Shown: positions 54,749 to 62,275 of the stretch, piece after piece
How the letters are laid out: every line of letters starts with the position of its first letter
How positions within the stretch are numbered: the stretch's first letter is position 1
Source: Acidobacteriaceae bacterium
Lineage (GTDB): Bacteria; Acidobacteriota; Terriglobia; Terriglobales; Acidobacteriaceae
Direction: 5' to 3'
NCBI GenBank assembly: GCA_003134435.1
Contig: PLBE01000221.1
Location: 1-64,000 of the forward strand
Length of the DNA: 64,000 nt
Made by a program: the position numbers and the translations under genes
The notes under the pieces: model-generated
Told to the model about the DNA's origin: nothing
Seen by the model: the letters and a program-made list of their open reading frames with translations, nothing else
Databases searched by the model: none

Positions 54749-55378
54749 ATGAGTACCATCCAACCCAACATAGAGCAACCGGTCAGCGAAGAGATGCAGC
54801 TGGTCCGGCGCGCGAAACGCGGCGACGATCAGGCGTTCGAAGAGTTGGTGAGGCGCTATGATCGCAACGTTTTCCGCATTGCACAGCACATTACGCAGAA
54901 TCGCGAGGATGCTGAAGATGTGGTTCAGGAAGCCTTCCTCAAGGCGTATGGCAACCTGGCGAAGTTCCAGGAACAGTCCAAGTTTTATACCTGGCTGGTG
55001 CGTATTGCGGTCAACGAAGCGCTGATGAAGTTGCGCCGGAGAAAGCCGGAACGCACGGTTTCTCTGGACGAGGAAGTAAAAACTGAAGACGACTCGCTGC
55101 CCCGTGAGGTTGCGGATTGGAGCCCCAATCCAGAACAGATGTACAACCAGGCGGAGCTGCGGGAGATTCTGACTCGCACCATTCAAGGATTGCCATCGGG
55201 ATTCCGGACCGTGTTCGTACTTCGCGACGTGGAAGGCCTGTCGACCGAAGAGACGGCGCAGGCTCTCGAACTCAGCATTCCGGCGGTGAAGTCTCGGTTG
55301 CTCCGCGCCCGCCTGCAATTGCGCGAGCGGCTGAACCGTTACTTTCAGAAAAGGGCGAGTGGAGATGGCGACCAGTGA
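54749..55378 (+). CDS. ECF RNA polymerase sigma factor (RpoE-like)
   Basis: A 209-residue extracytoplasmic-function sigma factor. Region 2 covers about 28-95 (FEELVRRYDRNVFRIAQHITQNREDAEDVVQEAFLKAY) and region 4 about 140-195 (LPSGFRTVFVLRDVEGLSTEETAQALELSIPAVKSRLLRAR). It recruits RNA polymerase to stress promoters. Its stop overlaps the GTG of a zinc-containing anti-sigma gene (GTGA), the usual sigma/anti-sigma coupling. A GGAAAC-N16-CGTC motif upstream points to autoregulation. Confidence 0.93.
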   Translation: MSTIQPNIEQPVSEEMQLVRRAKRGDDQAFEELVRRYDRNVFRIAQHITQNREDAEDVVQEAFLKAYGNLAKFQEQSKFYTWLVRIAVNEALMKLRRRKPERTVSLDEEVKTEDDSLPREVADWSPNPEQMYNQAELREILTRTIQGLPSGFRTVFVLRDVEGLSTEETAQALELSIPAVKSRLLRARLQLRERLNRYFQKRASGDGDQ

Positions 55379-55632
55379 AGTGTTCTGAGTTTCTCAACGA
55401 ATTAACCAACTACCTTGATGGCGCGCTGGACGCCCGCACCAAGACCGAACTCGACGACCATCTGGCATGGTGCCACAACTGCTACGTGGTCTGCGATACC
55501 ACCCGCAAGACCATCGAGATTTATCGCGACTCCGAGCTTTATGAGTTGCCCGACGATCTGCGGACGCGGCTGCGCTCTGCCATTATGACCAAGTGCGCGG
55601 CGCATAAGAAGTCCGACCCGCCGCACAGCTGA
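55375..55632 (+). CDS. Zinc-finger (ZAS/zf-HC2) anti-sigma factor
   Basis: An 85-residue protein starting at GTG 55375, overlapping the sigma stop. The ZAS pattern is complete: an early cysteine (VKCSEF) and H-x3-C-x2-C in HLAWCHNC. There is no membrane segment, so it should act in the cytoplasm, holding the ECF sigma factor until the zinc cysteines are oxidised or the complex is otherwise released. The family link is by motif; redox sensing is inferred. Confidence 0.88.
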   Translation: MKCSEFLNELTNYLDGALDARTKTELDDHLAWCHNCYVVCDTTRKTIEIYRDSELYELPDDLRTRLRSAIMTKCAAHKKSDPPHS

Positions 55633-55862
55633 CCGGTCATAGTGCACGTCGACATATTTCCTGTTTTCCCTGTGTATTCCCGCTGCTGGCCCCGGATGCG
55701 CCCAAGCGTTTGATTCCGTGGCGCGTGAGATCCGTACCTCCTCTGCTATTGGCCTCGCGAACCTTTTTCGTCATCCTCGAATCTAAACAGTTAGATCTCG
55801 CCTCGCTGTTGCAATGCAGGAGGTGGTTCGGCTTTATCGTTTTAATCTGTGGAGGCTATCCG

Positions 55863-56093
55863 ATGTTTTCAAAGTTGATGGATGCCATGTTTGGTTGCCG
55901 GCACGAGCGCTACAGTTTTCCCATCACGGTGCGCGCCGGTTCTCGACGCGCTCAGACCGCGCAGCGGACGGGCACTTATGTTGCCTGCCTGGATTGCGGC
56001 AAGGAATTTCGCTATGACTGGCAGGAAATGAAGATTGTGGGATCACAGGTACGAGAGATCGCCCGTTCCCTAGTCACGAAAGAAGCCGCCTGA
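55863..56093 (+). CDS. Small zinc-ribbon-like protein, unknown
   Basis: A 76-residue protein with an N-terminal GCRHERYSFPITV and a C-terminal YVACLDCGKEFRYDW. The C-x-H and C-x2-C pairs could bind one zinc. GGAGG lies seven bases before ATG 55863; the open frame runs back to 55710 but has no family-like content there. It stands alone 230 bases after the anti-sigma gene; I see nothing in that gap. Confidence 0.65.
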   Translation: MFSKLMDAMFGCRHERYSFPITVRAGSRRAQTAQRTGTYVACLDCGKEFRYDWQEMKIVGSQVREIARSLVTKEAA

Positions 56094-56102
56094 GGATTCC
56101 AA

Positions 56103-56138
56103 AAGAAGGTTCGCGCTGTTCCCCCGCAGTGCCTTCTT
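56103..56138 (+). terminator. Possible hairpin after the zinc-ribbon gene
   Basis: AAGAAGG (56103-56109) and CCTTCTT (56132-56138) can pair around an imperfect inner stem (CTG/CAG). The tail UUCUU is short. The rest of the gap to 56470 holds nothing I recognise. Confidence 0.3.
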
Positions 56139-56470
56139 CTTAGCCCTTAGCGTCTGAAACTGAACATTCCACGCGAGTCTCCCCGAGTTCTTGCTCTTCG
56201 TTTTCCCGTTTTGGAACAGCCCCTGCCTGACTGCATCTCGAAGTGGCTTCCTGCGCACTCATTCCGTCCCACTGATTTCATCGTAGAAGGCACAAAACAT
56301 CACATCCGATTGTGACGGAAGTGTGGCCGTCATTCGAGGCATGGGCTGGAAATTTTCCTACCTTCCCGACCGCGCCAAAGCGCATAATTAAATCAGTTCC
56401 GAGCCCGGAGCACGCTTCTCTTTTTCCTTCCAGAAGCTTTCCCGCTCTCCCGCTCGGACGGGAGGTGTCT

Positions 56471-56953
56471 GTGCCTCTTTCCATGCTTCGGGAATTCCTC
56501 GATCGTAATCGCATTCAATACCTGGTGATCTCGCACTCCGTGGCCTACACCGCGCAGGGGATTGCCGCCCTTACTCACACACCCGGGAAAGAACTGGCAA
56601 AAACCGTCATGGTGATGCTGGATGGACGGCTCGCGATGGCCGTCGTGCCAGCTTCATTTCGAGTGGATCTATACCGGCTCAAGAAATACCTGGGTGCAGT
56701 CTCGGTGGAACTGGCCAGCGAACTCGAATTTCGCGGCCGTTTTCCGGACTGCGAAACCGGGTCGATGCCACCCTTCGGCAATCTTTACGGCATGGATGTT
56801 TTCGTGGATCAGTCGCTGGCCGAAGATCACGAAATCGCCTTCAACGCTGGTTCGCACCGGGAACTGGTGCGCATGAGGTTCGCCGACTTCAATCAATTGG
56901 TGAAGCCGGTGCTCCTGCCGCTGGCGGGGAAGGCCCATGTTCACGCGGCTTGA
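56471..56953 (+). CDS. YbaK/EbsC family aminoacyl-tRNA deacylase-like protein
   Basis: A 160-residue YbaK-fold protein, of the group that hydrolyses mischarged tRNAs (ProX, YbaK). Recognisable blocks are YLVISHSVAYTAQGIAALTHTPGKELAKTVMV, a central LKKYLGAVSVELASELEF and TGSMPPFGNLYGMDVFVD; the lysine of the KTVM-like strand is present. Start GTG 56471 is preferred because GGGAGG lies five bases upstream; the frame extends to 56312 but that part is not family-like. It is isolated between two intergenic gaps. Confidence 0.83.
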   Translation: MPLSMLREFLDRNRIQYLVISHSVAYTAQGIAALTHTPGKELAKTVMVMLDGRLAMAVVPASFRVDLYRLKKYLGAVSVELASELEFRGRFPDCETGSMPPFGNLYGMDVFVDQSLAEDHEIAFNAGSHRELVRMRFADFNQLVKPVLLPLAGKAHVHAA

Positions 56954-56968
56954 GTGCTGCGGGCAGTG

Positions 56969-57032
56969 GGTCGTTGGTCGCTAGTCGCTAGGCTTGTTCG
57001 CTAGAGCCGTTGTTCGCCAACAGCCAACGACC
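56969..57032. repeat. Intergenic inverted repeat with GGTCGTTGG/CCAACGACC arms
   Basis: Nine-base arms at 56969-56977 and 57024-57032 around a centre that includes the tandem GTCGCTAGTCGCTAG. It lies in the gap before the arginine decarboxylase. It may be a dispersed palindromic element; only one copy is in the window. Confidence 0.5.
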
Positions 57033-57173
57033 AAGGACTGCAGCCGAAGCCTCCAAGCGGGCGGTGCTTCGGCGAACTGGGATATTCCTGTTTTTTTCAT
57101 ACAATCTTCATAAATCACTGTGTTAGATTTGCCCCTCAGACTAAAAACAGCTTTTTTTCTGGAGGAAACTGCA

Positions 57174-57731
57174 TTGGGCAAGGACATGGTCCCCAAGAAA
57201 ATCTTCTTCACCAAAGGAGTGGGGAAACACAAAGAGCGCCTCACCTCTTTCGAACTTGCGTTGCGTGACGCCGGCATCGCCGCGCAAAATCTCGTGCGCG
57301 TCTCTTCCATCTTTCCGCCCAACTGCAAACTTGTTCCGCGCTCGCAGGGACTCACTTACCTATCGCCTGGAGAAGTTGTATTCGCGGTCGTCGCCGAAAA
57401 CTCCACTCACGAACCCCATCGCCTTCTGGCCTCTTCGATTGGCGTCGCCATTCCTGCCGACCGCAACACCTATGGCTACCTAAGCGAGCACCACTCCTTC
57501 GGTGAGACCGAAGATGCCGCCGGAGATTACGCGGAAGAACTCGCCGCTGAAATGCTGGCCACCACTCTGAACGTGGAGTTCGATTCCGACCGCTCGTGGG
57601 ACGAGAAAAAAGAGATCTATCGCATCTCCAACAAAATCGTCCGCACCGCCAACGTAACGCAATCCGCGGTAGGCGACAAACGCGGGCTGTGGACTACAGT
57701 GATCGCGTCGGCTGTGCTGATCTTCGACTAG
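57174..57731 (+). CDS. pdaD: Pyruvoyl-dependent arginine decarboxylase
   Basis: A 185-residue proenzyme from TTG 57174 (GGAGG eight bases upstream; ATG 57186 is the alternative). The self-cleavage region [13 protein letters not shown] is canonical: cleavage between the two serines makes the alpha chain with an N-terminal pyruvoyl group. C-terminal blocks [24 protein letters not shown] and the final [12 protein letters not shown] fit the family. It converts arginine to agmatine in the cytoplasm, the first step of the polyamine route completed by aguA and aguB 3 kb away. The next gene is convergent, four bases from its stop. Confidence 0.93.
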   Translation: MGKDMVPKKIFFTKGVGKHKERLTSFELALRDAGIAAQNLVRVSSIFPPNCKLVPRSQGLTYLSPGEVVFAVVAENSTHEPHRLLASSIGVAIPADRNTYGYLSEHHSFGETEDAAGDYAEELAAEMLATTLNVEFDSDRSWDEKKEIYRISNKIVRTANVTQSAVGDKRGLWTTVIASAVLIFD

Positions 57732-57734
57732 AGG

Positions 57735-58310
57735 CTACTTTTGGCTCTTGTCGAAGCGCAAGTGTACTAGCGAGTCGACCTCACTATCGAGCTCACTTTG
57801 CGACGGCGCGCCCGCTCTGACCACGAGGATTCGTCGATCGGACAGAGTAATCGCGATTGCTGAGTTGTAGCGGGGCACTTGATTCGGAGTGGAGAAATCC
57901 AGCCGCCGATAGTCATAGCTTGGCTCGGGAACCTTGGTTGGACCAACGATTTTGACGTCTTTCACGCCCAGCCACATTCCTTTAATCTCGCCAATATAGG
58001 CCAGCGCAACTGTATCGTGAGTCTTGTCGCTGCTCCGCTGTTTTGTGTCGTAAAGAAACGCCATTCTGAGTGCACCGCCGCGCTGCGGTGGATCCCAGAG
58101 AGTCAAGATCATGCGTTCTCGGCCAGTGGTGTCGTGACCGAAGAGTTTATCGTTCTCGTCGACCTTCGGGCTGAATTTCTCCGGAAACTCGTACGTCAGC
58201 CCCATGCTCTCTTCGCGGAAGACATTTCCACGAACGCTGCCTTTACCCTGAGCAACGCACAGTGTGCAGATAACTATCGCGCCGACCAACGCCCCAATGA
58301 ACCACCTCAT
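57735..58310 (-). CDS. Secreted protein of unknown function
   Basis: A 191-residue protein with a signal peptide (MRWFIGALVGAIVICTLCVAQ). The mature part reads as a beta-rich domain (SMGLTYEFPEKFSPKVDENDKLFG, then SDRRILVVRAGA). No known family comes to mind. Its ATG overlaps the stop of the deoxyhypusine-synthase-like gene (ATGA), so the two are translationally coupled, which is unusual for a secreted protein and a cytosolic polyamine enzyme. Confidence 0.7.
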   Translation of the reverse strand: MRWFIGALVGAIVICTLCVAQGKGSVRGNVFREESMGLTYEFPEKFSPKVDENDKLFGHDTTGRERMILTLWDPPQRGGALRMAFLYDTKQRSSDKTHDTVALAYIGEIKGMWLGVKDVKIVGPTKVPEPSYDYRRLDFSTPNQVPRYNSAIAITLSDRRILVVRAGAPSQSELDSEVDSLVHLRFDKSQK

Positions 58311-59431
58311 TCTCCCGCCTTCGCCAGCTTCTTCTTCGCGGCCGGCTTCTTCTCCAGTCGCTCCAGCACGGCGGCCACAATCAGCGGCAGGCCTACCGTA
58401 GCGTCCACAAAAACTTCGCCAAACTTCCCGCCTTCCGCTGGAGGCACGAACTTACCCCACGAGACCGCTTCGCTATACGGACTGCCCGACAGCCCGCCCC
58501 AGTAAACCGGTTCCGGGCAGATGCGCAGTCCATAGTGATAGCGCTTCAGCGGCAGGTCTTCCCCTCCCCGGCGGTGGCGCAATTCGATGAACGGGCCAAA
58601 CTGCTGCGACCAGTTGCGCGGAACACCGCCGCCAATGGTGAAGATTCCCAGCCGCTTCTGACCGAGCAGGGTTGCGGCGAAGTGTTCCAGGTCTTCAAAG
58701 GGATCGAAACGGAATCGCGGCTTACTTTCCTTGTCGCGCTCGCGGTTGGTCAATGCATAGTCGAGTCCGAGCTCGGAATCGGAGAATGCGGGCACAAATA
58801 CGGAAACATTTTTTTCGTAGGCCGACTTCAGAATGCCGCGTTGCCCTTTGGCGCGCTTGGCCAGATGCGCGCCAATCGCGCGGTTCAACTTATACGAGCA
58901 CATGACTTCGTCCGCGTCCCAGCCGCCAAACACCGCGGCCATCACGCGCTCCACGTCGTCGAGGTTCTGCTCGGGTTCGAGCGTGTCGTAGACGCGGTTG
59001 TATCCCGCCTCGTAGAGTTCCTCGTCACTGAGTTCCGGATTATGCCGGAAATGAGCGCGCCCGGTCGCTTCGACCAGCCCATGCGCCATCAGCGCGCCAG
59101 TGGAAACGATAGCATTCACGATACCGCGATCGATCAGCTCCGCAATCACCAGGCCTTGCTTGGCCACGGTCATCGCGCCAGCAAGCGTCATAACAACGAA
59201 GCATTCTTTGTCGCGCGCCATGGCCTCCAGCACGTCGGCCGCTTCGCCAAGCTGGCGGCCGGTGAAGGCTGTCTTCGACATGGCGCGCACCAGGTCGTCG
59301 ATGGATCGAATCTTGCCGAGATCCAGTGGCTCCAGCGGAATCAGACGATCAGCCACCGGGTCGTGCAGCTTGCGATCAATGCCCGCGCCTTCCTCATGAT
59401 TAGCGTGCTTCGAACTACTCTTGTGCTTCAA
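58307..59431 (-). CDS. speY: Deoxyhypusine synthase-like protein (homospermidine-type)
   Basis: A 374-residue member of the deoxyhypusine synthase family. The catalytic lysine is kept in SEAVSWGKF (near 334), NAD-site blocks such as VSTGALMAHGLVEA and FTIGGGVPRNW are clear, and FVDATVGLPLIVAA closes the fold. Bacteria lack eIF5A, so these enzymes act on free polyamines, most likely joining aminobutyl groups to putrescine (homospermidine) or, as in related enzymes, to agmatine. Start TTG 59431 has GGAGG eight bases upstream. It lies between arginine decarboxylase and the putrescine genes, which supports a polyamine role. The symbol is given with reserve. Confidence 0.82.
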   Translation of the reverse strand: MKHKSSSKHANHEEGAGIDRKLHDPVADRLIPLEPLDLGKIRSIDDLVRAMSKTAFTGRQLGEAADVLEAMARDKECFVVMTLAGAMTVAKQGLVIAELIDRGIVNAIVSTGALMAHGLVEATGRAHFRHNPELSDEELYEAGYNRVYDTLEPEQNLDDVERVMAAVFGGWDADEVMCSYKLNRAIGAHLAKRAKGQRGILKSAYEKNVSVFVPAFSDSELGLDYALTNRERDKESKPRFRFDPFEDLEHFAATLLGQKRLGIFTIGGGVPRNWSQQFGPFIELRHRRGGEDLPLKRYHYGLRICPEPVYWGGLSGSPYSEAVSWGKFVPPAEGGKFGEVFVDATVGLPLIVAAVLERLEKKPAAKKKLAKAGE

Positions 59432-59479
59432 GGGCAATTCCTCCGCGGTAGGGATGCGTTTTGGTGAAAAACCAATGTA

Positions 59480-59965
59480 CTAGAAGTTCGTGAATGCGGC
59501 GAAACGCATCGCGGACGTTACGGCCTGATGTCTGTTTGAGACAGCGATGCATCCGTCTGTCCAGTCGTGCAGAGTGTGCGTTTTCCCGACCCACGCATAC
59601 TCTTTGGGAAGCCCGTGCAGCATGATATCGCCTCCAGGACTGACTCCGAGTTTCTTTGCGGCCGCGACGTCTTTCGGGGCCGGATAAGAAATGTGAAAGG
59701 CTTTGTAGTAATGGCTGCCAGGGTTTCGTCCATCGAGTACATAAGTCCCCTCGGGGGTTCGATGATCTCCCTGGCGTATTTTTGGCCCAACAGGTTCGCT
59801 TCCGAGCGCGACCTTGTATGACCGTACTTCCTCCCCCCCTGACAGAAGCACCAGCTTGCGCTGTTGCTTGTAAACGACGACCCGATCGACTTCGACGCGC
59901 GTGTTCTGTGCGATAAGGAATAACCCGGAGGTGAACAAAAAGAAAGCGGCTGCGAGTATTCGCAT
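59480..59965 (-). CDS. L,D-transpeptidase (YkuD/YafK type)
   Basis: A 161-residue exported protein: signal peptide (MRILAAAFFLFTSGLFLIAQ), then a YkuD-like domain with RTPEGTYVLDGRNPGS, HISYPAP, MLHGLP and the catalytic-cysteine motif TDGCIAVSN. Such enzymes form 3-3 peptidoglycan crosslinks or attach proteins to the wall. The residues after AVSN (to the stop 16 codons later) do not look like the usual ending with its NxExxExW and GTPI motifs, so the tail may be shortened or shifted. It lies 48 bases before the deoxyhypusine-synthase-like gene, same strand. Confidence 0.8.
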   Translation of the reverse strand: MRILAAAFFLFTSGLFLIAQNTRVEVDRVVVYKQQRKLVLLSGGEEVRSYKVALGSEPVGPKIRQGDHRTPEGTYVLDGRNPGSHYYKAFHISYPAPKDVAAAKKLGVSPGGDIMLHGLPKEYAWVGKTHTLHDWTDGCIAVSNRHQAVTSAMRFAAFTNF

Positions 59966-60074
59966 TCACATAATTCTATCCGCAACGGCAGTCACTCGCT
60001 TTGGTATCCTAAGGCCTAGTTGTTGTGCTGTGAAGTTGCAGTCCGTTTGCGGATGCGCTGAATGAACAACCCGG

Positions 60075-60992
60075 ATGGAGAAGCAATTGACGGATCAATT
60101 CACCATCGCCCTGATCCAAATGTCGTGCGGCCCCGAGCCCGCCGATAATCTGACTAAGGCGCTAGATCGCGTAGCGGAGGCGGCACGAAAGGGCGCCCAC
60201 GTCGTCTGCCTGCCCGAGCTTTTCCAGACGCAGTATTTCTGCCAGCGCGAAGACGCTGCGCTGTTCGATCTCGCGGAGCCGATCCCCGGAGCCACCACAG
60301 AAATCCTCGCCGCCGCCGCCCTCAAGAATAAGGTTGTGCTGATCGCGTCGCTCTTCGAGAAGCGCGCGCCGGGGCTCTATCACAACACGGCGGCCATTTT
60401 CGATTCAGGTGGCGCTCTCGGCGGCATCTACCGCAAGATGCACATTCCCGACGATCCGCTTTACTACGAGAAGTTTTATTTCACTCCCGGCGATCTGGGC
60501 TTCAAGGCTTTCGAAACTTCCGCCGGAAAACTCGGCACGCTGGTCTGCTGGGATCAGTGGTATCCCGAAGGCGCGCGCCTCACAGCTCTGCAAGGGGCGA
60601 GCATCCTGTTTTATCCGACCGCCATCGGATGGCATCCTGCCGAGAAGGCCGAATTCGGCGAGGCGCAACACGATGCCTGGCGCACCATCCAGCGAGCGCA
60701 CGCCATCGCGAACGGCGTTTATGTCGGCGTGGTGAATCGCGTCGGCCTTGAGACCGGTGATATCCGTGGCAATTCCGTGCCCGGCAAAGGCCTCGAGTTC
60801 TGGGGAGGGTCGTTCTTTTGCGACCCGTTCGGCCGCGTCCTGGCCGAAGCATCACACGATAAAGAAGAAATTCTGCTCGGCGAAGTGGACCTGAGTCATC
60901 TCGAAGACATTCGCCGCAACTGGCCTTTCCTGCGCGACCGTCGCATCGACGCGTACGCTCCCATCACCAGCCGCATGCTCGACGGAAAATAG
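60075..60992 (+). CDS. aguB: N-carbamoylputrescine amidase
   Basis: A 305-residue nitrilase-superfamily enzyme hydrolysing N-carbamoylputrescine to putrescine, CO2 and ammonia. The Glu-Lys-Cys triad is visible: CLPELFQTQYF, IYRKMHIPDD and LVCWDQWYPEGAR; the last two match the amidase subfamily closely. ATG 60075 has no clear Shine-Dalgarno; TTG 60087, with GGAGAA upstream, is a possible alternative. aguA starts two bases after its stop. Confidence 0.94.
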   Translation: MEKQLTDQFTIALIQMSCGPEPADNLTKALDRVAEAARKGAHVVCLPELFQTQYFCQREDAALFDLAEPIPGATTEILAAAALKNKVVLIASLFEKRAPGLYHNTAAIFDSGGALGGIYRKMHIPDDPLYYEKFYFTPGDLGFKAFETSAGKLGTLVCWDQWYPEGARLTALQGASILFYPTAIGWHPAEKAEFGEAQHDAWRTIQRAHAIANGVYVGVVNRVGLETGDIRGNSVPGKGLEFWGGSFFCDPFGRVLAEASHDKEEILLGEVDLSHLEDIRRNWPFLRDRRIDAYAPITSRMLDGK

Positions 60993-60994
60993 CA

Positions 60995-62110
60995 ATGCCC
61001 AGATCTTCCGCCACGCGCGCCAAACTCCCCGCCGCCCAGGGCTACCGCATGCCCGCGGAATGGGAACCCCACGAATCCACCTGGCTGGCCTGGCCACACC
61101 TTCGCGATGACTGGCCCGGCAAGTTCGAGCCGATTCCGTGGGTCTATGCCGAAATCGTTCGCAACCTGGCGCGGCATGAGCGTGTAGACCTGATCGTCAA
61201 TGACGCCAACTGGGAAAATCGGGCGCGCACGGTGCTCGAAAAAGCAGGCGCGCTGTCTGACAACGTTTCCATCCACCGCTGGCGCACGGATCGCGTCTGG
61301 ACGCGCGACTCCGGTTGCATCTTCCTGGCGCCGCCCGCCGATCGTCACCGTGACAAAGTGGATTCCAGCCTGCTGGCGCTGCACTTTCAGTTCAACGCAT
61401 GGGCGAAATATCCAAATTACACGCAGGACGAAAAAGTCGGACACCGTATGGCGAAGTCGGCTGGGGTTCGAGTCGTCCAACCGGTCAGCGTGAGTCCGTT
61501 CAGCGACCAGCACCGTGTCGTGCTCGAAGGCGGCGCGATCGACGTCAACGGCTGCGGCACCTTGCTGACCACCGAAGAATGCCTGCTCTCGACCACGCAG
61601 CAGCGCAATCCGCCCATGGACCGTGCGGCCTATGAACAACTGTTTGCCGACTATTTTGGTGTGCGGTCCGTCATCTGGCTCGACAGCGGCATAGCCGGCG
61701 ACGACACGCACGGACACGTGGATGACATCACCCGCTTTGTCGCTCCCCATACCGTGGTCACCATGGTCGAAGCGAACGAGCAAAATGAAAATTACGCGGC
61801 CCTGTATGCCAACCTGGGCCGTCTGAGAAATGCTCGCACTGCCGATGGCGAAAAACTCGAGATCGTAGAGATTCCTATGCCCCGTGCCATCGTCTTCGAA
61901 GGCCGCCAGTTGCCCGCCAGTTACGCGAACTTCTATATCGCGAATGGCGCAGTGCTGGTGCCCGTCTTTAACGATCCTAACGATCGCATCGCGCTCAACA
62001 CGCTCGCGAAAGTTTTCCCATCACGCGAAATCGTACCCATCTATTCCGGCGATCTGATCTGGGGATTCGGCGCGCTGCACTGCATGACGCAGCAACAACC
62101 GGCGAGATGA
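60995..62110 (+). CDS. aguA: Agmatine deiminase
   Basis: A 371-residue guanidine-modifying enzyme that converts agmatine to N-carbamoylputrescine and ammonia. Family markers: PAEWEPHESTWLAWPH, DRVWTRDSGCIF, VVLEGGAIDVNGCGTLLTTEECLL, the catalytic histidine in THGHVDDITRFV and the cysteine nucleophile in GALHCMTQQQPA at the end. It follows aguB by two bases, so they form one operon completing the agmatine-to-putrescine step. Confidence 0.96.
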   Translation: MPRSSATRAKLPAAQGYRMPAEWEPHESTWLAWPHLRDDWPGKFEPIPWVYAEIVRNLARHERVDLIVNDANWENRARTVLEKAGALSDNVSIHRWRTDRVWTRDSGCIFLAPPADRHRDKVDSSLLALHFQFNAWAKYPNYTQDEKVGHRMAKSAGVRVVQPVSVSPFSDQHRVVLEGGAIDVNGCGTLLTTEECLLSTTQQRNPPMDRAAYEQLFADYFGVRSVIWLDSGIAGDDTHGHVDDITRFVAPHTVVTMVEANEQNENYAALYANLGRLRNARTADGEKLEIVEIPMPRAIVFEGRQLPASYANFYIANGAVLVPVFNDPNDRIALNTLAKVFPSREIVPIYSGDLIWGFGALHCMTQQQPAR

Positions 62111-62157
62111 AGCTCGAAGCCCGCAGCCTGTGACAAAAGCGAGACCTTTCAAGGGAT

Positions 62158-62232
62158 TTGTCATCCCGACCTAAGCGAAGGATCTGCAGGCCGCCACAAA
62201 ATGCGGATCCTTCGCTTCGCTCGGGATGACAA
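62158..62232. repeat. Palindromic intergenic repeat (REP-like) with GTCATCCCGA-type arms
   Basis: The left arm TTGTCATCCCGA (62158-62169) is the reverse complement of TCGGGATGACAA (62221-62232). Inner arms AAGCGAAGGATC and GATCCTTCGCTT extend the stem, leaving a loop of about 20 bases. Such hairpins are widespread between genes in related genomes as I recall. It lies between aguA and cinA. Confidence 0.7.
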
Positions 62233-62275
62233 TTGTGAAGGATTGACATCTACTCCATCATTTACACTCTTACCC

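Noticed and set aside
62201-62275. Upstream extension of cinA
   Set aside because: It encodes the palindromic repeat and is not part of the CinA fold.
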